From Paracoccus fistulariae (GTDB lineage: Bacteria > Pseudomonadota > Alphaproteobacteria > Rhodobacterales > Rhodobacteraceae), in contig NZ_CP067136.1 of NCBI RefSeq assembly GCF_028553785.1, positions 1,426,001-1,490,000 on the forward strand: 64,000 nt of DNA. The letters run 5' to 3'. Made by a program: the position numbers and the translations under genes. This document shows, piece after piece, positions 9,730 through 18,605 of this stretch. The first letter of the stretch is position 1. Each line of letters begins with the position of its first letter. The notes beneath the pieces were generated by a model, which saw nothing but the letters and a program-made list of their open reading frames with translations, was not told where the DNA came from and ran no database searches.

Positions 9730-11580
9730 TCAGCGCTGTTCGGCTGCCTCCAGTGCCTCGACCGCCTCTTCCCACAGCTGTTCTGCGCGGGCCATGGCGC
9801 CCGTGGCCTCGGCATGTTTGCGGCCCCATTTCTGCGCTTCGACCGGGTTCTGATAGATCTCGGGATCGGCCAGCTTCCTGTCCAGCTTTTTCAGCATGTC
9901 GGCCAGTTTCTCGACCCGCTCTTCGGCCTTGCGCAATTCCGAGCGCATCAGCTGCAATTCATCGCGGCTGGCGCGGCGCGGCGGCTTTGGCGCGGGCGGC
10001 GGCTTGGGTTTGACGGGCTCATCCCCGGCCAGAAGAAAGCGGCGGTAATCGTCCAGATCGCCCTCATAGGCCGATACCGCGCCATCCTTGACCAGCCACA
10101 GCCGATCCGCCACCAGCCCCAGCAGATGCATGTCATGGCTGACCAGAACCACGGCGCCGGTATAATCGTTCAGCGCCTCGGACAGGGCCTCGCGGCTTTC
10201 GATATCCAGGTGGTTTGTCGGCTCGTCCAGCACCAGCAGATGCGGCGCGTCGATGGTGGCGATCAGCAGCGACAGGCGCGCCTTCTGTCCGCCCGACAGT
10301 TGCCCGACGCGGGTTTCGGCCTGCGCCTCCATCAGGCCGAAGCCCGCCAGACGCGCGCGCAGACGCGCGGGTGCCTCATCCGGGCGCAGGCGGCGGATAT
10401 GATCCAGCGGGGTTTCGTTCAGCGACAGTTCATCCACCTGATGCTGGGCGAAGTAACCCACGCGCAGTTTCGAGGACCGGGTGATGCTGCCCTCCATCGC
10501 GGGCAGGCGTTCGGCCAGCAGCTTCGACAGCGTCGATTTGCCCTGCCCGTTCCGACCCAGCAGGGCGATCCGGTCATCCTGATCGATCCGCAGGCTTAGC
10601 CGGCGCAGGACCGCGCGGTCGTCATAGCCGACGGCCACGCCCTCCATCGCGATGATCGGCGGGGACAGTTCTTCGGGTTGGGGAAAGCTGAAGCGGTGGA
10701 ACTTTGCCTCTTCGGGCGCGGTGATGGGCTGCATCTTTTCCAGCATCTTGACCCGGGCCTGCGCCTGACGGGCCTTGCTGGCCTTGGCCCGGAACCGGTC
10801 CACGAAGCTTTGCAGATGATCGCGGCGCGCCTGCTGCTTCTTGGCTTCGGCGGCTTGCAGGGCACGCTTTTCCGCGCGGATGCGGGTAAAGCCGTCATAG
10901 CCGCCGGTATACAGCGTCAGCTGACGGTTCTCGACATGCAGGATGTGGCCGACCGCGCGGTTCAGCAGGCCGCGATCATGGCTGATGATGATGACGGTAT
11001 GCGGATAGCGCGCCAGATAGGTTTCCAGCCACAGCGCGCCTTCCAGATCCAGATAGTTCGTCGGTTCGTCCAGCAGCAGCAGATCGGGCTGCGCAAAAAG
11101 CACCCCGGCCAGCGCCACGCGCATGCGCCATCCGCCGGAAAAATCGCTGGTCGGGCGGCCCTGATCGGCGGTCGAAAAGCCCAGCCCGTCAAGGATCGAG
11201 GCCGCGCGGGCCTCGGCCGACCAGGCGTCGATATCGGTCAGCCGGGTCTGGATCTCGGCAATGCGATGGGCGTCGGTGGCGCTGTCGGCCTCGACCAGCA
11301 GGGCGGCACGCTCTTTGTCTTCGGCCAGCACCGTGTCCAGAACCGAGATCGCCGTGCCCGGCGCTTCCTGCGCGACGCCGCCGATCCGTGCCCGCGACGG
11401 CAGGCCGATCTCGCCCCCGTCAAGGGACAGCTCTCCGCGGATCAGGCGGAAAAGCGTCGTCTTGCCCGCGCCATTGGGGCCGACAAGGCCGACCTTGTGC
11501 CCATCGGGAATGGTGGCCGAGGCGCCTTCGAACAGCGGCCGACCCTGAATAGAGTAAGAGATATCGTCAATTCGCAGCAT
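9730..11580 (-). CDS. ABC-F family ATPase (ribosome-associated translation factor type)
   Basis: The 616-residue cytoplasmic protein has two ATP-binding cassettes and no membrane segments. Walker A motifs are GPNGAGKTT (34-42) and, in the second cassette, GRNGQGKST. The signatures are FSGGWRMRVALAG and LSGGQKARLSLL, and the Walker B segments are LLLLDEPTNYLDLE and LLVLDEPTNHLDIE. Between the cassettes is a charged linker rich in Arg, Lys and Gln, and the C-terminus is a coiled coil (LMRSELRKAEERVEKLADML). This layout is that of YheS/Uup-type ABC-F proteins, which act on the ribosome E site. The ATG at 11580 begins directly with the first cassette; the frame stays open far upstream, but that part is antisense to the neighbouring gene. 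Confidence 0.93.
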   Translation of the reverse strand: MLRIDDISYSIQGRPLFEGASATIPDGHKVGLVGPNGAGKTTLFRLIRGELSLDGGEIGLPSRARIGGVAQEAPGTAISVLDTVLAEDKERAALLVEADSATDAHRIAEIQTRLTDIDAWSAEARAASILDGLGFSTADQGRPTSDFSGGWRMRVALAGVLFAQPDLLLLDEPTNYLDLEGALWLETYLARYPHTVIIISHDRGLLNRAVGHILHVENRQLTLYTGGYDGFTRIRAEKRALQAAEAKKQQARRDHLQSFVDRFRAKASKARQAQARVKMLEKMQPITAPEEAKFHRFSFPQPEELSPPIIAMEGVAVGYDDRAVLRRLSLRIDQDDRIALLGRNGQGKSTLSKLLAERLPAMEGSITRSSKLRVGYFAQHQVDELSLNETPLDHIRRLRPDEAPARLRARLAGFGLMEAQAETRVGQLSGGQKARLSLLIATIDAPHLLVLDEPTNHLDIESREALSEALNDYTGAVVLVSHDMHLLGLVADRLWLVKDGAVSAYEGDLDDYRRFLLAGDEPVKPKPPPAPKPPRRASRDELQLMRSELRKAEERVEKLADMLKKLDRKLADPEIYQNPVEAQKWGRKHAEATGAMARAEQLWEEAVEALEAAEQR

Positions 11581-11682
11581 TCCTGCCGCATGGCCCATGG
11601 CGCGCGGGCCGTCAATGGGGTGTTGCCGCGCCGCGCCAAATCGGCAAGGCTGGCGCGACCCCGGCAGGCAAGGCGGATCGCG

Positions 11683-12897
11683 GTGAATTTCCTGAGCAAT
11701 CAGCAGGCGCGGCGCCTGTTTCTGGACCGGCATCTGCTGTTGCGCCCCGGCACGGGCAACGGAAAAACCGGCGATCTGGCGCGTCTGCTGGACGATCTGG
11801 GCTTCGTTCAGGTGGACAGCGTGAACACGCTGGCGCGGGCGCATGATCTGATCCTGTGGGCGCGGCGCGGCCAGTATCGCCCACGTTCGCTGGAATTGGC
11901 CGTGGGGCGCGACCGCACCGCCTTCGAACATTGGACACATGATGCCGCCGTCATCCCGATGCAGTTCTATCCCATGTGGCGGCTGAAATTTCAGCGCGAC
12001 GAGGCGCATATGCGCCAGCGCTGGCCCGTGTGGCGGCGCGAGGGCTGGCAAGCGCAGATCGATCAGGTGATGCAGCATGTGACCGATCACGGCGCCACCT
12101 GTTCGCTGGATGTCGGCCCGGATGAAAAGCGCGCCTCGGGCGGATGGTGGGACTGGCACCCGTCCAAAACCGCGCTGGAATTCCTGTGGCGCTCGGGGCA
12201 ATTGGCGGTCTGTCACCGGCAGGGGTTCCGCAAGTTCTACGACCTCAGCCAGCGGGTGATCCCCGCCGATCATTTCGCGCCGCAGCCGGATCTGGAACAG
12301 GTCATCGACTGGGCGATGATGGCCGCAATGCAGCGGCTTGGCTTTGCCACGAACGGAGAGCTTGCCGCATTTTTCGACATCGCCACCCCGGCCGAGGCGA
12401 AGGGCTGGTGCACCCGCGCGCTGGCCGAAGGGCGCGTGGTTCCGGTGGATATCGAACTGGCCGATGGCAGTTTGCGGCGCAGCTTGTCAACGCCCGATCT
12501 GCTGGAACAGGTGGCGTCCCTGCCCGAGCCGTCAGGCCGGGTTCGGCTGCTTTCGCCCTTTGACCCGGCCCTGCGGGACCGCGGCCGGGCCGAGCGGCTG
12601 TTCGGCTTTCGCTATCGGATCGAGATCTTCGTGCCCGCCGCCAAGCGAAGATATGGCTATTACGTCTTTCCGGTGATGCAGGGGGATCGCCTGATCGGCC
12701 GCCTCGATGCCCGGCGGCAGGACGACATGCTGGCCATCACCGCCTTCTGGCCCGAGCCGGGCATCCGCATGGGCAAGGCGCGTCTGGCCGGGCTTGAGGC
12801 GGAACTGACCCGCCTCCTGCCCTTTGCCGGGCTGCAAGGGATGAGCCATGCGGCAGGCTGGCTGCGCGACGGCCCACCGCCCGGCGGCCCGAGCTGA
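11683..12897 (+). CDS. YcaQ-type winged-helix DNA glycosylase
   Basis: The 404-residue protein shows the HTH_42 signature QVDSVNTLARAHDLILWAR at about 43-61, which contains the catalytic Q-x-D motif used by the YcaQ/AlkX family to unhook DNA interstrand crosslinks. Other family blocks are ALEFLWRSGQLAV and LLSPFDPALRDRGRAERLFG near the end. I chose the GTG at 11683 because AAGGCGG lies just upstream and the family begins near QARRLFLDRH; the in-frame ATG at 11590 would add 31 Arg/Ala-rich residues. The gene is head-to-head with the ABC-F gene with about 100 bases between starts, so they probably share a promoter region. Confidence 0.87.
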   Translation: MNFLSNQQARRLFLDRHLLLRPGTGNGKTGDLARLLDDLGFVQVDSVNTLARAHDLILWARRGQYRPRSLELAVGRDRTAFEHWTHDAAVIPMQFYPMWRLKFQRDEAHMRQRWPVWRREGWQAQIDQVMQHVTDHGATCSLDVGPDEKRASGGWWDWHPSKTALEFLWRSGQLAVCHRQGFRKFYDLSQRVIPADHFAPQPDLEQVIDWAMMAAMQRLGFATNGELAAFFDIATPAEAKGWCTRALAEGRVVPVDIELADGSLRRSLSTPDLLEQVASLPEPSGRVRLLSPFDPALRDRGRAERLFGFRYRIEIFVPAAKRRYGYYVFPVMQGDRLIGRLDARRQDDMLAITAFWPEPGIRMGKARLAGLEAELTRLLPFAGLQGMSHAAGWLRDGPPPGGPS

Positions 12898-12905
12898 GCG
12901 CTGGT

Positions 12906-13274
12906 TCAGGCCGTGCAGCAGCTTGGCACGGCGAGTTTCTGAAACAGATGCGGCGATGTGACCGCCGTCGACGGATAGTGGCTCAGCGCGTTCTGGAATT
13001 CGGGATTGGCGAATGCGGCGCGGAAATCCGCGATCGAATCCCAGACCGCGTAATTCAGATACATGCTGCTTTCACCGACCGCCTTGTGCAGTTGTGTGCT
13101 GATATATCCGGGCTGCTGCTTCATCCACAGCGCGTCGTTGCGCCATGCCTCGACCAGCCCCTCCTGATCTGCGGGATCGACGGTGAACAGGTTCACCAGC
13201 ACGACGGGACCGGCCTCCTGTCCCAATTGCTGCTGAATCGGAAAATCGGGATCAAGCGGTTTGATGGTTACCAT
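12906..13274 (-). CDS. ABM-domain (antibiotic biosynthesis monooxygenase-like) protein
   Basis: The 122-residue single-domain protein has a ferredoxin-like ABM fold pattern: VVLVNLFTVDPADQEGLVEAW, shortened here to its core VNLFTVDPAD, then PGYISTQLHKAV and YLNYAVWDSIADFRAAF. Related proteins are cofactor-free monooxygenases or heme/quinone-handling enzymes, so the substrate is unknown. The start at 13274 has a good AAGGAAG ribosome site. It is divergent from a MarR-type regulator with a small palindrome between them, suggesting control by that regulator. The C-terminus ends in the unusual sequence PSCCTA. Confidence 0.82.
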   Translation of the reverse strand: MVTIKPLDPDFPIQQQLGQEAGPVVLVNLFTVDPADQEGLVEAWRNDALWMKQQPGYISTQLHKAVGESSMYLNYAVWDSIADFRAAFANPEFQNALSHYPSTAVTSPHLFQKLAVPSCCTA

Positions 13275-13299
13275 AAATCAGCTTCCTTACTGGTCATGA

Positions 13300-13312
13300 A
13301 TATTGGTAATAT
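13300..13312. promoter_or_regulatory. Candidate MarR operator
   Basis: The sequence ATATTGGTAATAT is an inverted repeat (5-base arms, 3-base centre) in the 76-base divergent region between the ABM gene and the MarR gene. MarR proteins bind short AT-rich palindromes in their own control regions. The assignment rests on position and symmetry only. Confidence 0.45.
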
Positions 13313-13350
13313 GATGTCAAAGTGAAAATGTATTGTCAATTGAGGACGAC

Positions 13351-13833
13351 ATGCAAATTGATGACCCGACGAAAAACGGGCAAGCTGTCACGGCGCTGAT
13401 CCTGAAGCTGTTCCGCCTGAATGGTCAGCTTTTGCAGGCCGGTGACAGGCTTGTTGCCGAACTGGGCCTGACCAGCGCCAGATGGCAAATTCTGGGCGAG
13501 ATTGCCTATGCCCCATATCCTCAGCCGGTGGCATGGCATGCGCGACAGATGGGCGTGAACCGGCAGGGGGTACAGCGCATCGTCAATGAATTGCAGCAAG
13601 AGGGGATCCTGGCCTTCGCGCCGAACCCGCATCACAAGCGGGCCCGGCTTGTCGTTCTGACACCCAAAGGTCAGGCGCTGTTCACGGCGGCAATGGCAAA
13701 GCAGGTGCCATGGGTCAATCAGCTTGCCGAGGGGCTGTCATCGCAGGATCTGTCCGCGACGCTGAACATGGTCGAGGAACTGACCTCCCGGCTGGAGGCA
13801 GCGCGATCGGCCACGTCCGATCCCGCCACCTGA
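13351..13833 (+). CDS. MarR family transcriptional regulator
   Basis: The 160-residue protein has a winged helix-turn-helix at about 40-105 (SARWQILGEIAYAP, RQMGVNRQGVQRIVNEL, and the wing NPHHKRARLVVLTPKG) flanked by dimerisation helices, the layout of MarR regulators. The ATG at 13351 is preceded by GAGG; a TTG six codons upstream would bury this site. It is divergent from the ABM monooxygenase gene, which is its probable target, and may respond to a phenolic or quinone-like ligand as many MarR proteins do (inference from the family). Confidence 0.88.
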   Translation: MQIDDPTKNGQAVTALILKLFRLNGQLLQAGDRLVAELGLTSARWQILGEIAYAPYPQPVAWHARQMGVNRQGVQRIVNELQQEGILAFAPNPHHKRARLVVLTPKGQALFTAAMAKQVPWVNQLAEGLSSQDLSATLNMVEELTSRLEAARSATSDPAT

Positions 13834-13877
13834 TCCGCGTCAGCGCGTGACATCATCGGCAGGGGGGCAAACGAATT

Positions 13878-13909
13878 ACCCCCCGCCGCGCTGCCACGCG
13901 GCGGGGGGT
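13878..13909. terminator. Strong GC-rich hairpin between convergent genes
   Basis: There is a perfect 13-base stem, ACCCCCCGCCGCG with CGCGGCGGGGGGT, and a 6-base loop. It lies 44 bases after the MarR stop and 107 bases beyond the nrdJ stop, between convergent genes. There is no T tract on either side, so it may act as a bidirectional hairpin or protect RNA 3' ends rather than as a textbook intrinsic terminator. Confidence 0.6.
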
Positions 13910-14016
13910 GGGTAGTCAGGCTGCGCGCCTCTTGCCGGGCGGCTGGCTGCTGCGATAGGGGCGCGGGCTGAAAAAGGGCGCCCGCGGCCTTCGGCCTGAC
14001 GAAAACTTGTGCCGCG

Positions 14017-17000
14017 TCAGCTGCACCCGCTGGTGCCGCCACAGGTATTGCACTTCATGCAAGTCCCGTTGCGGACCAGCGTGTAATTGCCGCATTCACC
14101 ACAGGGATCGCCTTCGTAGCCCTGCATCTTTGCCTTGGTGCGCGCGTCGATGGCACTGACCATCACCGCCGTTTCCGCGACCGCCGTGGATGCGGAAGCT
14201 GTCTGCAGGCCCATCAGATCCTGCGGCAGACGCTTGCGCAGATAGCCCGCGCTGCTGATCTGTTTCAGCATGGTCAGCGACCGCAGCTCCGACTGTTCGG
14301 TGACCGGGGTGATATTCTGGCTTTCGGCCTCGCCACCGCCCAGATCGTCAAAGCTGGTGCCCGCAGGCTTCACATGGGCCAGATCGGTGCGGTCCAGATA
14401 GCTGACGGCCAGTTCGCGGAAGACGTAATCCAGGATCGAGGTCGCATTCTTGATACTGTCATTGCCCTGCACCATGCCCGCGGGTTCAAAGCGGGTGAAG
14501 GTAAAGGCATCCACGAATTCCTCCAGCGGGACGCCATATTGCAGGCCGACGCTGACCGCGATGGCGAAATTGTTCATCATCGCCCGGAAGCCCGCACCTT
14601 CCTTGTGCATGTCGATAAAGATCTCGCCCAGCGCGCCATTGTCATATTCGCCGGTGCGCAGATAGACCTTGTGCCCGCCCACGACCGCCTTCTGGGTATA
14701 GCCCTTGCGGCGCTGCGGCAGCTTTTCGCGATGGCTGCGCACGGCCTCCTTGACGATGATCTTCTCGACAATCTTTTCGGCAATGACCGTGGCCTTTTCC
14801 TGCGCGCTGCCGGTTGCCAGAACCTCTTCGGCCTCGTCATCATCCTCGACCAGCGCGGCGGCAAGAGGCTGCGACAGCTTGGAACCGTCGCGATAAAGCG
14901 CATTGGCCTTGATGCCCAGCGACCAGGACAGCTCATAGGCGGCCAGCGCATCCTCGATGGTGGCGCTGTTGGGCATATTGATCGTCTTGCTGATCGCGCC
15001 CGAGATAAAGGACTGCGCGGCGGCCATCATGTGGATATGGCTGTCAACCGACAGGTAACGGCGCCCCTTCTTGCCGCAGGGATTGGCGCAGTCGAAGACC
15101 GGCAGATCCGCGTCACGCAGATGCGGCGCCCCTTCCAGCGTCATGGTGCCGCAGACATGGTCATTGGCAGCCTCGATCTGGGCGCGGGTAAAGCCCAGAT
15201 GGCGCAGCAGGTCGAAGGTCGGATCGTTCAGCTTCGCCGCCGGAATGCCCAGCGTGCCCTTGCAGAATTCCTCGCCCAGCGTCCATTGGTTGAAGACGAA
15301 GCGAATGTCGAAGGCGCTATCCAGCGCGGCCTCGATCTTCTGGATCTCTTGCGGACCAAAGCCGTGACCCGCCAGCGCCGTGTGGTTGATGCCCGGACAG
15401 TTGCCAAGGCTGCCATGACCCACGGCATAGGCCACGATCTCTTCGATCTGGGCGGTGGGATAGCCCAGCGTCCGCAGGGCGGCGGGCACGGATTGGTTGA
15501 TGATCTTGAAATAGCCGCCACCGGCCAGCTTCTTGAACTTCACCAGCGCGAAATCGGGCTCGATCCCGGTGGTGTCGCAATCCATGACCAGACCGATGGT
15601 GCCGGTCGGCGCGATGACGGTGGCCTGCGCATTGCGGAAACCGTGATCCTCGCCCAGCGTCAGGGCGCTGTCCCAGGCCTCGCGAGCGATGGCCACAAGA
15701 CGCGGATCGGGGCAATTCTCATCATCCAGCTCGACCGGGGCGACATTCACGCCCTTATAGGCTCCGGTGCCATAGGCCGCCGCGCGATGGTTGCGGATCA
15801 CCCGCAGCATATGGTCGGCGTTCTTCTGATAGCCCGGGAAGGGGCCAAGCTCTGCCGCCATCTCGGCCGAGGTGGCATAGGACACCCCGGTCATGATCGC
15901 GGTCAGCGCGCCGCAGAGCGCGCGGCCCTGATCGCTGTCATAACCCAGCCCCATATTCATCAAGAGCCCGCCGATATTGGCATAGCCCAGGCCGAGCGTG
16001 CGGAAATCATAGCTGCGCTGCGCGATCTCCTGGCTGGGGAACTGCGCCATCAGCACGCTGATTTCCAGCGTCACCGTCCACAGCCGCGCGGCATGGACAT
16101 AGGCATCGGCATCGAACTGATCCCCGGTCCAGAAGGTCAGCAGGTTCATCGAGGCCAGGTTGCAGGCGGTATCGTCCAGGAACATGTATTCGCTGCACGG
16201 GTTGCTGCCGCGGATCGCGCCATCTTCCGGGCAGGTATGCCAGGCGTTCACCGTGTCGTGGAACTGGATCCCCGGATCGGCGCAGGCCCATGCGGCATGG
16301 CCGACCTGCTCCCACAATTCGCGGGCCGAGACCGTCTTGGCCACCGTCCCGTCTGTGCGGCGCAGCAGCTCCCACGGCTGGTCGTTGCGCACGGCATCCA
16401 GAAAGGCATCCGTGACCCGGACCGAGTTATTCGAGTTCTGGCCCGAAACGCTGCTATAGGCTTCACTGTCCCAATCCGTGTCATAGGTCGGGAATTCGAT
16501 GCTGTCGAAACCCTGCCGCGCATATTGCAGCACACGGTTGATATAGGTTTCCGGGATCATCGCGCGCTTGGCGCCCCGGATCGCGGTCTTCAGACCGTCG
16601 TTCTTCGCAGGATCGGTCGCATCCCCGATGCTGCCATCCCAGTCTCCGATGGCGGCAAAGATATCGTTCAGCTTCTGCTCATGCGTCTTTGACCCGGCAA
16701 CGAGGCTGGCAACCTTCTGCTCCTCGATGACCTTCCAGTTGATGAACTGCTCGATATCGGGGTGATCCATGTCGCAGATCACCATCTTGGCGGCGCGGCG
16801 CGTGGTGCCGCCGGATTTGATCGCACCCGCCGCGCGGTCGCCGATCTTCAGAAAGCCCATCAGGCCGCTGGATTTGCCGCCGCCCGACAGACGCTCTCCT
16901 TCGGCGCGCAGGCTGGAAAAATTGGTGCCGGTGCCGCTGCCATATTTGAACAGCCGGGCCTCGCGCACCCACAGATCCATGATCCCGCCTTCATTGACCA

Positions 17001-17622
17001 GATCGTCCTTGACCGACTGGATGAAGCAGGCATGGGGCTGCGGATGTTCATAGGCGCTGTCGGATTTGACCAGCTTGCCGGTCTTGTAATCGACGTAGAA
17101 ATGCCCCTGCCCCGGACCGTCGATGCCATAGGCCCAATGCAGGCCGGTATTGAACCATTGCGGGCTGTTCGGCGCCGCCATCTGCCGGGCCAGCATGTAG
17201 CGCATTTCGTCGTAATAGGCGCGGGCGTCGGATTCCTTGGTGAAGTAACCGCCCTTCCAGCCCCAATAGGTCCAGGTCCCGGCCAGACGATCAAAGACCT
17301 GCCGCGCGCTGGTTTCACCGCCAAAGCGCTGATCCTTGGGCAGCTTCGCCAGCGCCTCTTCGTCGGGCTGGCTGCGCCACAGGAATTCGGGCACGCCCTT
17401 TTCCTTGACCCGCTTCAGCGCAACAGGAATCCCTGCCTTGCGGAAATATTTCTGGGCGATCACGTCGCTGGCGACCTGGCTCCAGCCCTGCGGCACCTCG
17501 ACCTGCTCGTTACGGAAGACGATGGTGCCGTCAGGATTGCGGATCTCGCTGGTGGTGGTGGTAAAGGCGATATCGCCATAGGCCCCTGATTTCGGGTTGG
17601 TAAAGCGCCGTTCGATCTTCAT
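14017..17622 (-). CDS. nrdJ: Vitamin B12-dependent (class II) ribonucleotide reductase
   Basis: The 1201-residue enzyme reduces ribonucleotides to deoxyribonucleotides with adenosylcobalamin, with or without oxygen. Family blocks include [21 protein letters not shown], cut here to [12 protein letters not shown], then [13 protein letters not shown], the finger-loop motif [18 protein letters not shown], and the phosphate-binding-like segment [14 protein letters not shown]. The C-terminal tail has the redox/zinc cysteines [20 protein letters not shown], ending in SGCS. The ATG at 17622 is chosen because AAAAGGGG precedes it and the family starts MKIERRFT; the frame is open further upstream but without homology. 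A NrdR-like box lies about 140 bases upstream. No nrdAB or nrdDG is present in the window. Confidence 0.96.
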   Translation of the reverse strand: MKIERRFTNPKSGAYGDIAFTTTTSEIRNPDGTIVFRNEQVEVPQGWSQVASDVIAQKYFRKAGIPVALKRVKEKGVPEFLWRSQPDEEALAKLPKDQRFGGETSARQVFDRLAGTWTYWGWKGGYFTKESDARAYYDEMRYMLARQMAAPNSPQWFNTGLHWAYGIDGPGQGHFYVDYKTGKLVKSDSAYEHPQPHACFIQSVKDDLVNEGGIMDLWVREARLFKYGSGTGTNFSSLRAEGERLSGGGKSSGLMGFLKIGDRAAGAIKSGGTTRRAAKMVICDMDHPDIEQFINWKVIEEQKVASLVAGSKTHEQKLNDIFAAIGDWDGSIGDATDPAKNDGLKTAIRGAKRAMIPETYINRVLQYARQGFDSIEFPTYDTDWDSEAYSSVSGQNSNNSVRVTDAFLDAVRNDQPWELLRRTDGTVAKTVSARELWEQVGHAAWACADPGIQFHDTVNAWHTCPEDGAIRGSNPCSEYMFLDDTACNLASMNLLTFWTGDQFDADAYVHAARLWTVTLEISVLMAQFPSQEIAQRSYDFRTLGLGYANIGGLLMNMGLGYDSDQGRALCGALTAIMTGVSYATSAEMAAELGPFPGYQKNADHMLRVIRNHRAAAYGTGAYKGVNVAPVELDDENCPDPRLVAIAREAWDSALTLGEDHGFRNAQATVIAPTGTIGLVMDCDTTGIEPDFALVKFKKLAGGGYFKIINQSVPAALRTLGYPTAQIEEIVAYAVGHGSLGNCPGINHTALAGHGFGPQEIQKIEAALDSAFDIRFVFNQWTLGEEFCKGTLGIPAAKLNDPTFDLLRHLGFTRAQIEAANDHVCGTMTLEGAPHLRDADLPVFDCANPCGKKGRRYLSVDSHIHMMAAAQSFISGAISKTINMPNSATIEDALAAYELSWSLGIKANALYRDGSKLSQPLAAALVEDDDEAEEVLATGSAQEKATVIAEKIVEKIIVKEAVRSHREKLPQRRKGYTQKAVVGGHKVYLRTGEYDNGALGEIFIDMHKEGAGFRAMMNNFAIAVSVGLQYGVPLEEFVDAFTFTRFEPAGMVQGNDSIKNATSILDYVFRELAVSYLDRTDLAHVKPAGTSFDDLGGGEAESQNITPVTEQSELRSLTMLKQISSAGYLRKRLPQDLMGLQTASASTAVAETAVMVSAIDARTKAKMQGYEGDPCGECGNYTLVRNGTCMKCNTCGGTSGCS

Positions 17623-17762
17623 GCCCGCATGCCCCTTTTCGCATTCTGCCATAGCCGCGCCGCGCCACGCCCGGCAGCACCCGGAAGCGGCAGACAGTCG
17701 CGCCGTCTGAAGAAATTCATGTTCTTGTCCAAGCCGGGTCGATGTGGTCTCGGTGGCAGCCT

Positions 17763-17778
17763 CTACCACATCTTGTAT
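17763..17778. promoter_or_regulatory. Candidate NrdR box upstream of nrdJ
   Basis: CTACCACATCTTGTAT matches 11 of 16 positions of the NrdR consensus acaCwAtATcTwGtgt, including its best-conserved core. A weaker partner beginning CTACAAACTG starts 31 bases away, the usual spacing of NrdR box pairs. NrdR represses ribonucleotide reductase genes when dATP is high. The second half of the partner site is poor, so the call is tentative. Confidence 0.45.
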
Positions 17779-17913
17779 TGCCCGTATCTCGGCCTACAAA
17801 CTGACGGCATTACGCATAGCTTTCAACAGATTTTTTCCGCGTCTCAGCGCCTGTTCAGGATTGACAGCCGCGCGCGCTGCGGCGCCGCAGATTCGTTCAC
17901 AGACCCCCGCCGC

Positions 17914-17959
17914 GAAATCTATACAAAAGCGACATAATGGCGCTTTCTGTATATATTTC
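17914..17959. repeat. Long AT-rich inverted repeat between nrdJ and fthC
   Basis: GAAATCTATACAAAAGCG (17914-17931) is repeated inverted as CGCTTTCTGTATATATTTC (17941-17959), with one bulge and about one mismatch across a 9-base loop. It is not a classical terminator, because the stem is AT-rich and no T tract follows. It could be a large operator, a transcript-end hairpin for fthC, or part of a small RNA. Confidence 0.5.
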
Positions 17960-18059
17960 AGGGCAATGGACGCGGAACCTGAAAACTTGCCCACAGGGTT
18001 ATCCCAGAGTCGCCCAAAAGCTATCCACAGCTGATGCGAAACCGCCACAGGGGCTGATT

Positions 18060-18605
18060 TCAATGATTTATGCGGATAAGTTCGTTCTCGGTCACCACCA
18101 GATCCAGTGGTTCATCAAAAGGCTCTGCCGGGATGCCCGGCAGCTCTTGTGCTGCGAATGCGAAACCGATGGCCGTGACAAATCCTTGATCGCGCAGCAT
18201 TTGTAGACTGCGATCGTAAAATCCGCCGCCATAGCCCAGCCGATTCCCCGCGCGGTCGAAACCGGCCAGCGGAACGATCAGGACCGAGGGAATCAGCACC
18301 TCGGACGAATCATCGGGATGCAGGGTGCCATAGCCGCCGGCGACCAGATCGCCGCCCGACCAGCGGCGGAAAACCAACGGTCGCGCCTTTCCGATCACCA
18401 CCGGCAGGCAGAGCGGCCCGTCATGCCCGCGCATGGCCGGGCGCGGATCGGCCTCGCCCCGCATCGGCCAATATCCGGCCAGAACCTGCCCGGGATAATC
18501 CGCCAGCACCGCACCAAGATTGCGGGTCAGGGCATCGGCATCGCCCCCCTTCCCGCGCGCGGCCAGCGCCTGCTGACGCAGGGCGGTCTTGCGATCCGCG
18601 CTCAT
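18060..18605 (-). CDS. fthC: 5-formyltetrahydrofolate cyclo-ligase
   Basis: The 181-residue enzyme converts 5-formyltetrahydrofolate to 5,10-methenyltetrahydrofolate using ATP, rescuing folate from a dead-end form. Family motifs are the N-terminal KTALRQQALAAR helix, VLAGYWPMRGEADPRP, and the phosphate-binding LIVPLAGFDRAGNRLGYGGG segment, here given in part as GNRLGYGGGFYDR. The ATG at 18605 overlaps the mgtE stop in ATGA, so translation is coupled to mgtE. The start chosen matches the family length; the open frame upstream is antisense or out of frame to mgtE. Confidence 0.93.
   Translation of the reverse strand: MSADRKTALRQQALAARGKGGDADALTRNLGAVLADYPGQVLAGYWPMRGEADPRPAMRGHDGPLCLPVVIGKARPLVFRRWSGGDLVAGGYGTLHPDDSSEVLIPSVLIVPLAGFDRAGNRLGYGGGFYDRSLQMLRDQGFVTAIGFAFAAQELPGIPAEPFDEPLDLVVTENELIRINH

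Larger units (their letters stand above)
17623..18059. other. 437-base intergenic region between nrdJ and fthC
   Basis: No gene is supported here. The region holds a NrdR-like box (17763-17778), a long AT-rich dyad (17914-17959) and three sequences resembling DnaA boxes: TTGCCCACA at 17987, TTATCCCAG at 17999 and CTATCCACA at 18021. It should contain the nrdJ promoter on the minus strand. I saw no cobalamin-riboswitch B12 box in it. Confidence 0.5.

Noticed and set aside
10678..11682. N-terminal extension of the YcaQ-like gene over the ABC-F gene
   Set aside because: The extension is antisense to a well-conserved ATPase and has no homology; the true start lies at 11590 or, better, 11683.
14374..16692. 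2.3-kb open frame antisense to nrdJ
   Set aside because: It is a high-GC shadow frame; nrdJ covers the region with all family motifs intact.
17623..17800. Cobalamin riboswitch upstream of the B12-dependent reductase
   Set aside because: I could not find the conserved B12 box or the multi-stem layout in the leader.
17980..18035. Chromosomal origin of replication
   Set aside because: A few DnaA-like boxes are present, but there is no AT-rich unwinding element of note and none of the usual neighbours (hemE, parAB, dnaA).
17623..18605. 6S RNA next to fthC
   Set aside because: 6S RNA often lies upstream of fthC, but here mgtE overlaps the fthC start and leaves no room. The dyad downstream lacks the long bulged-helix shape expected.
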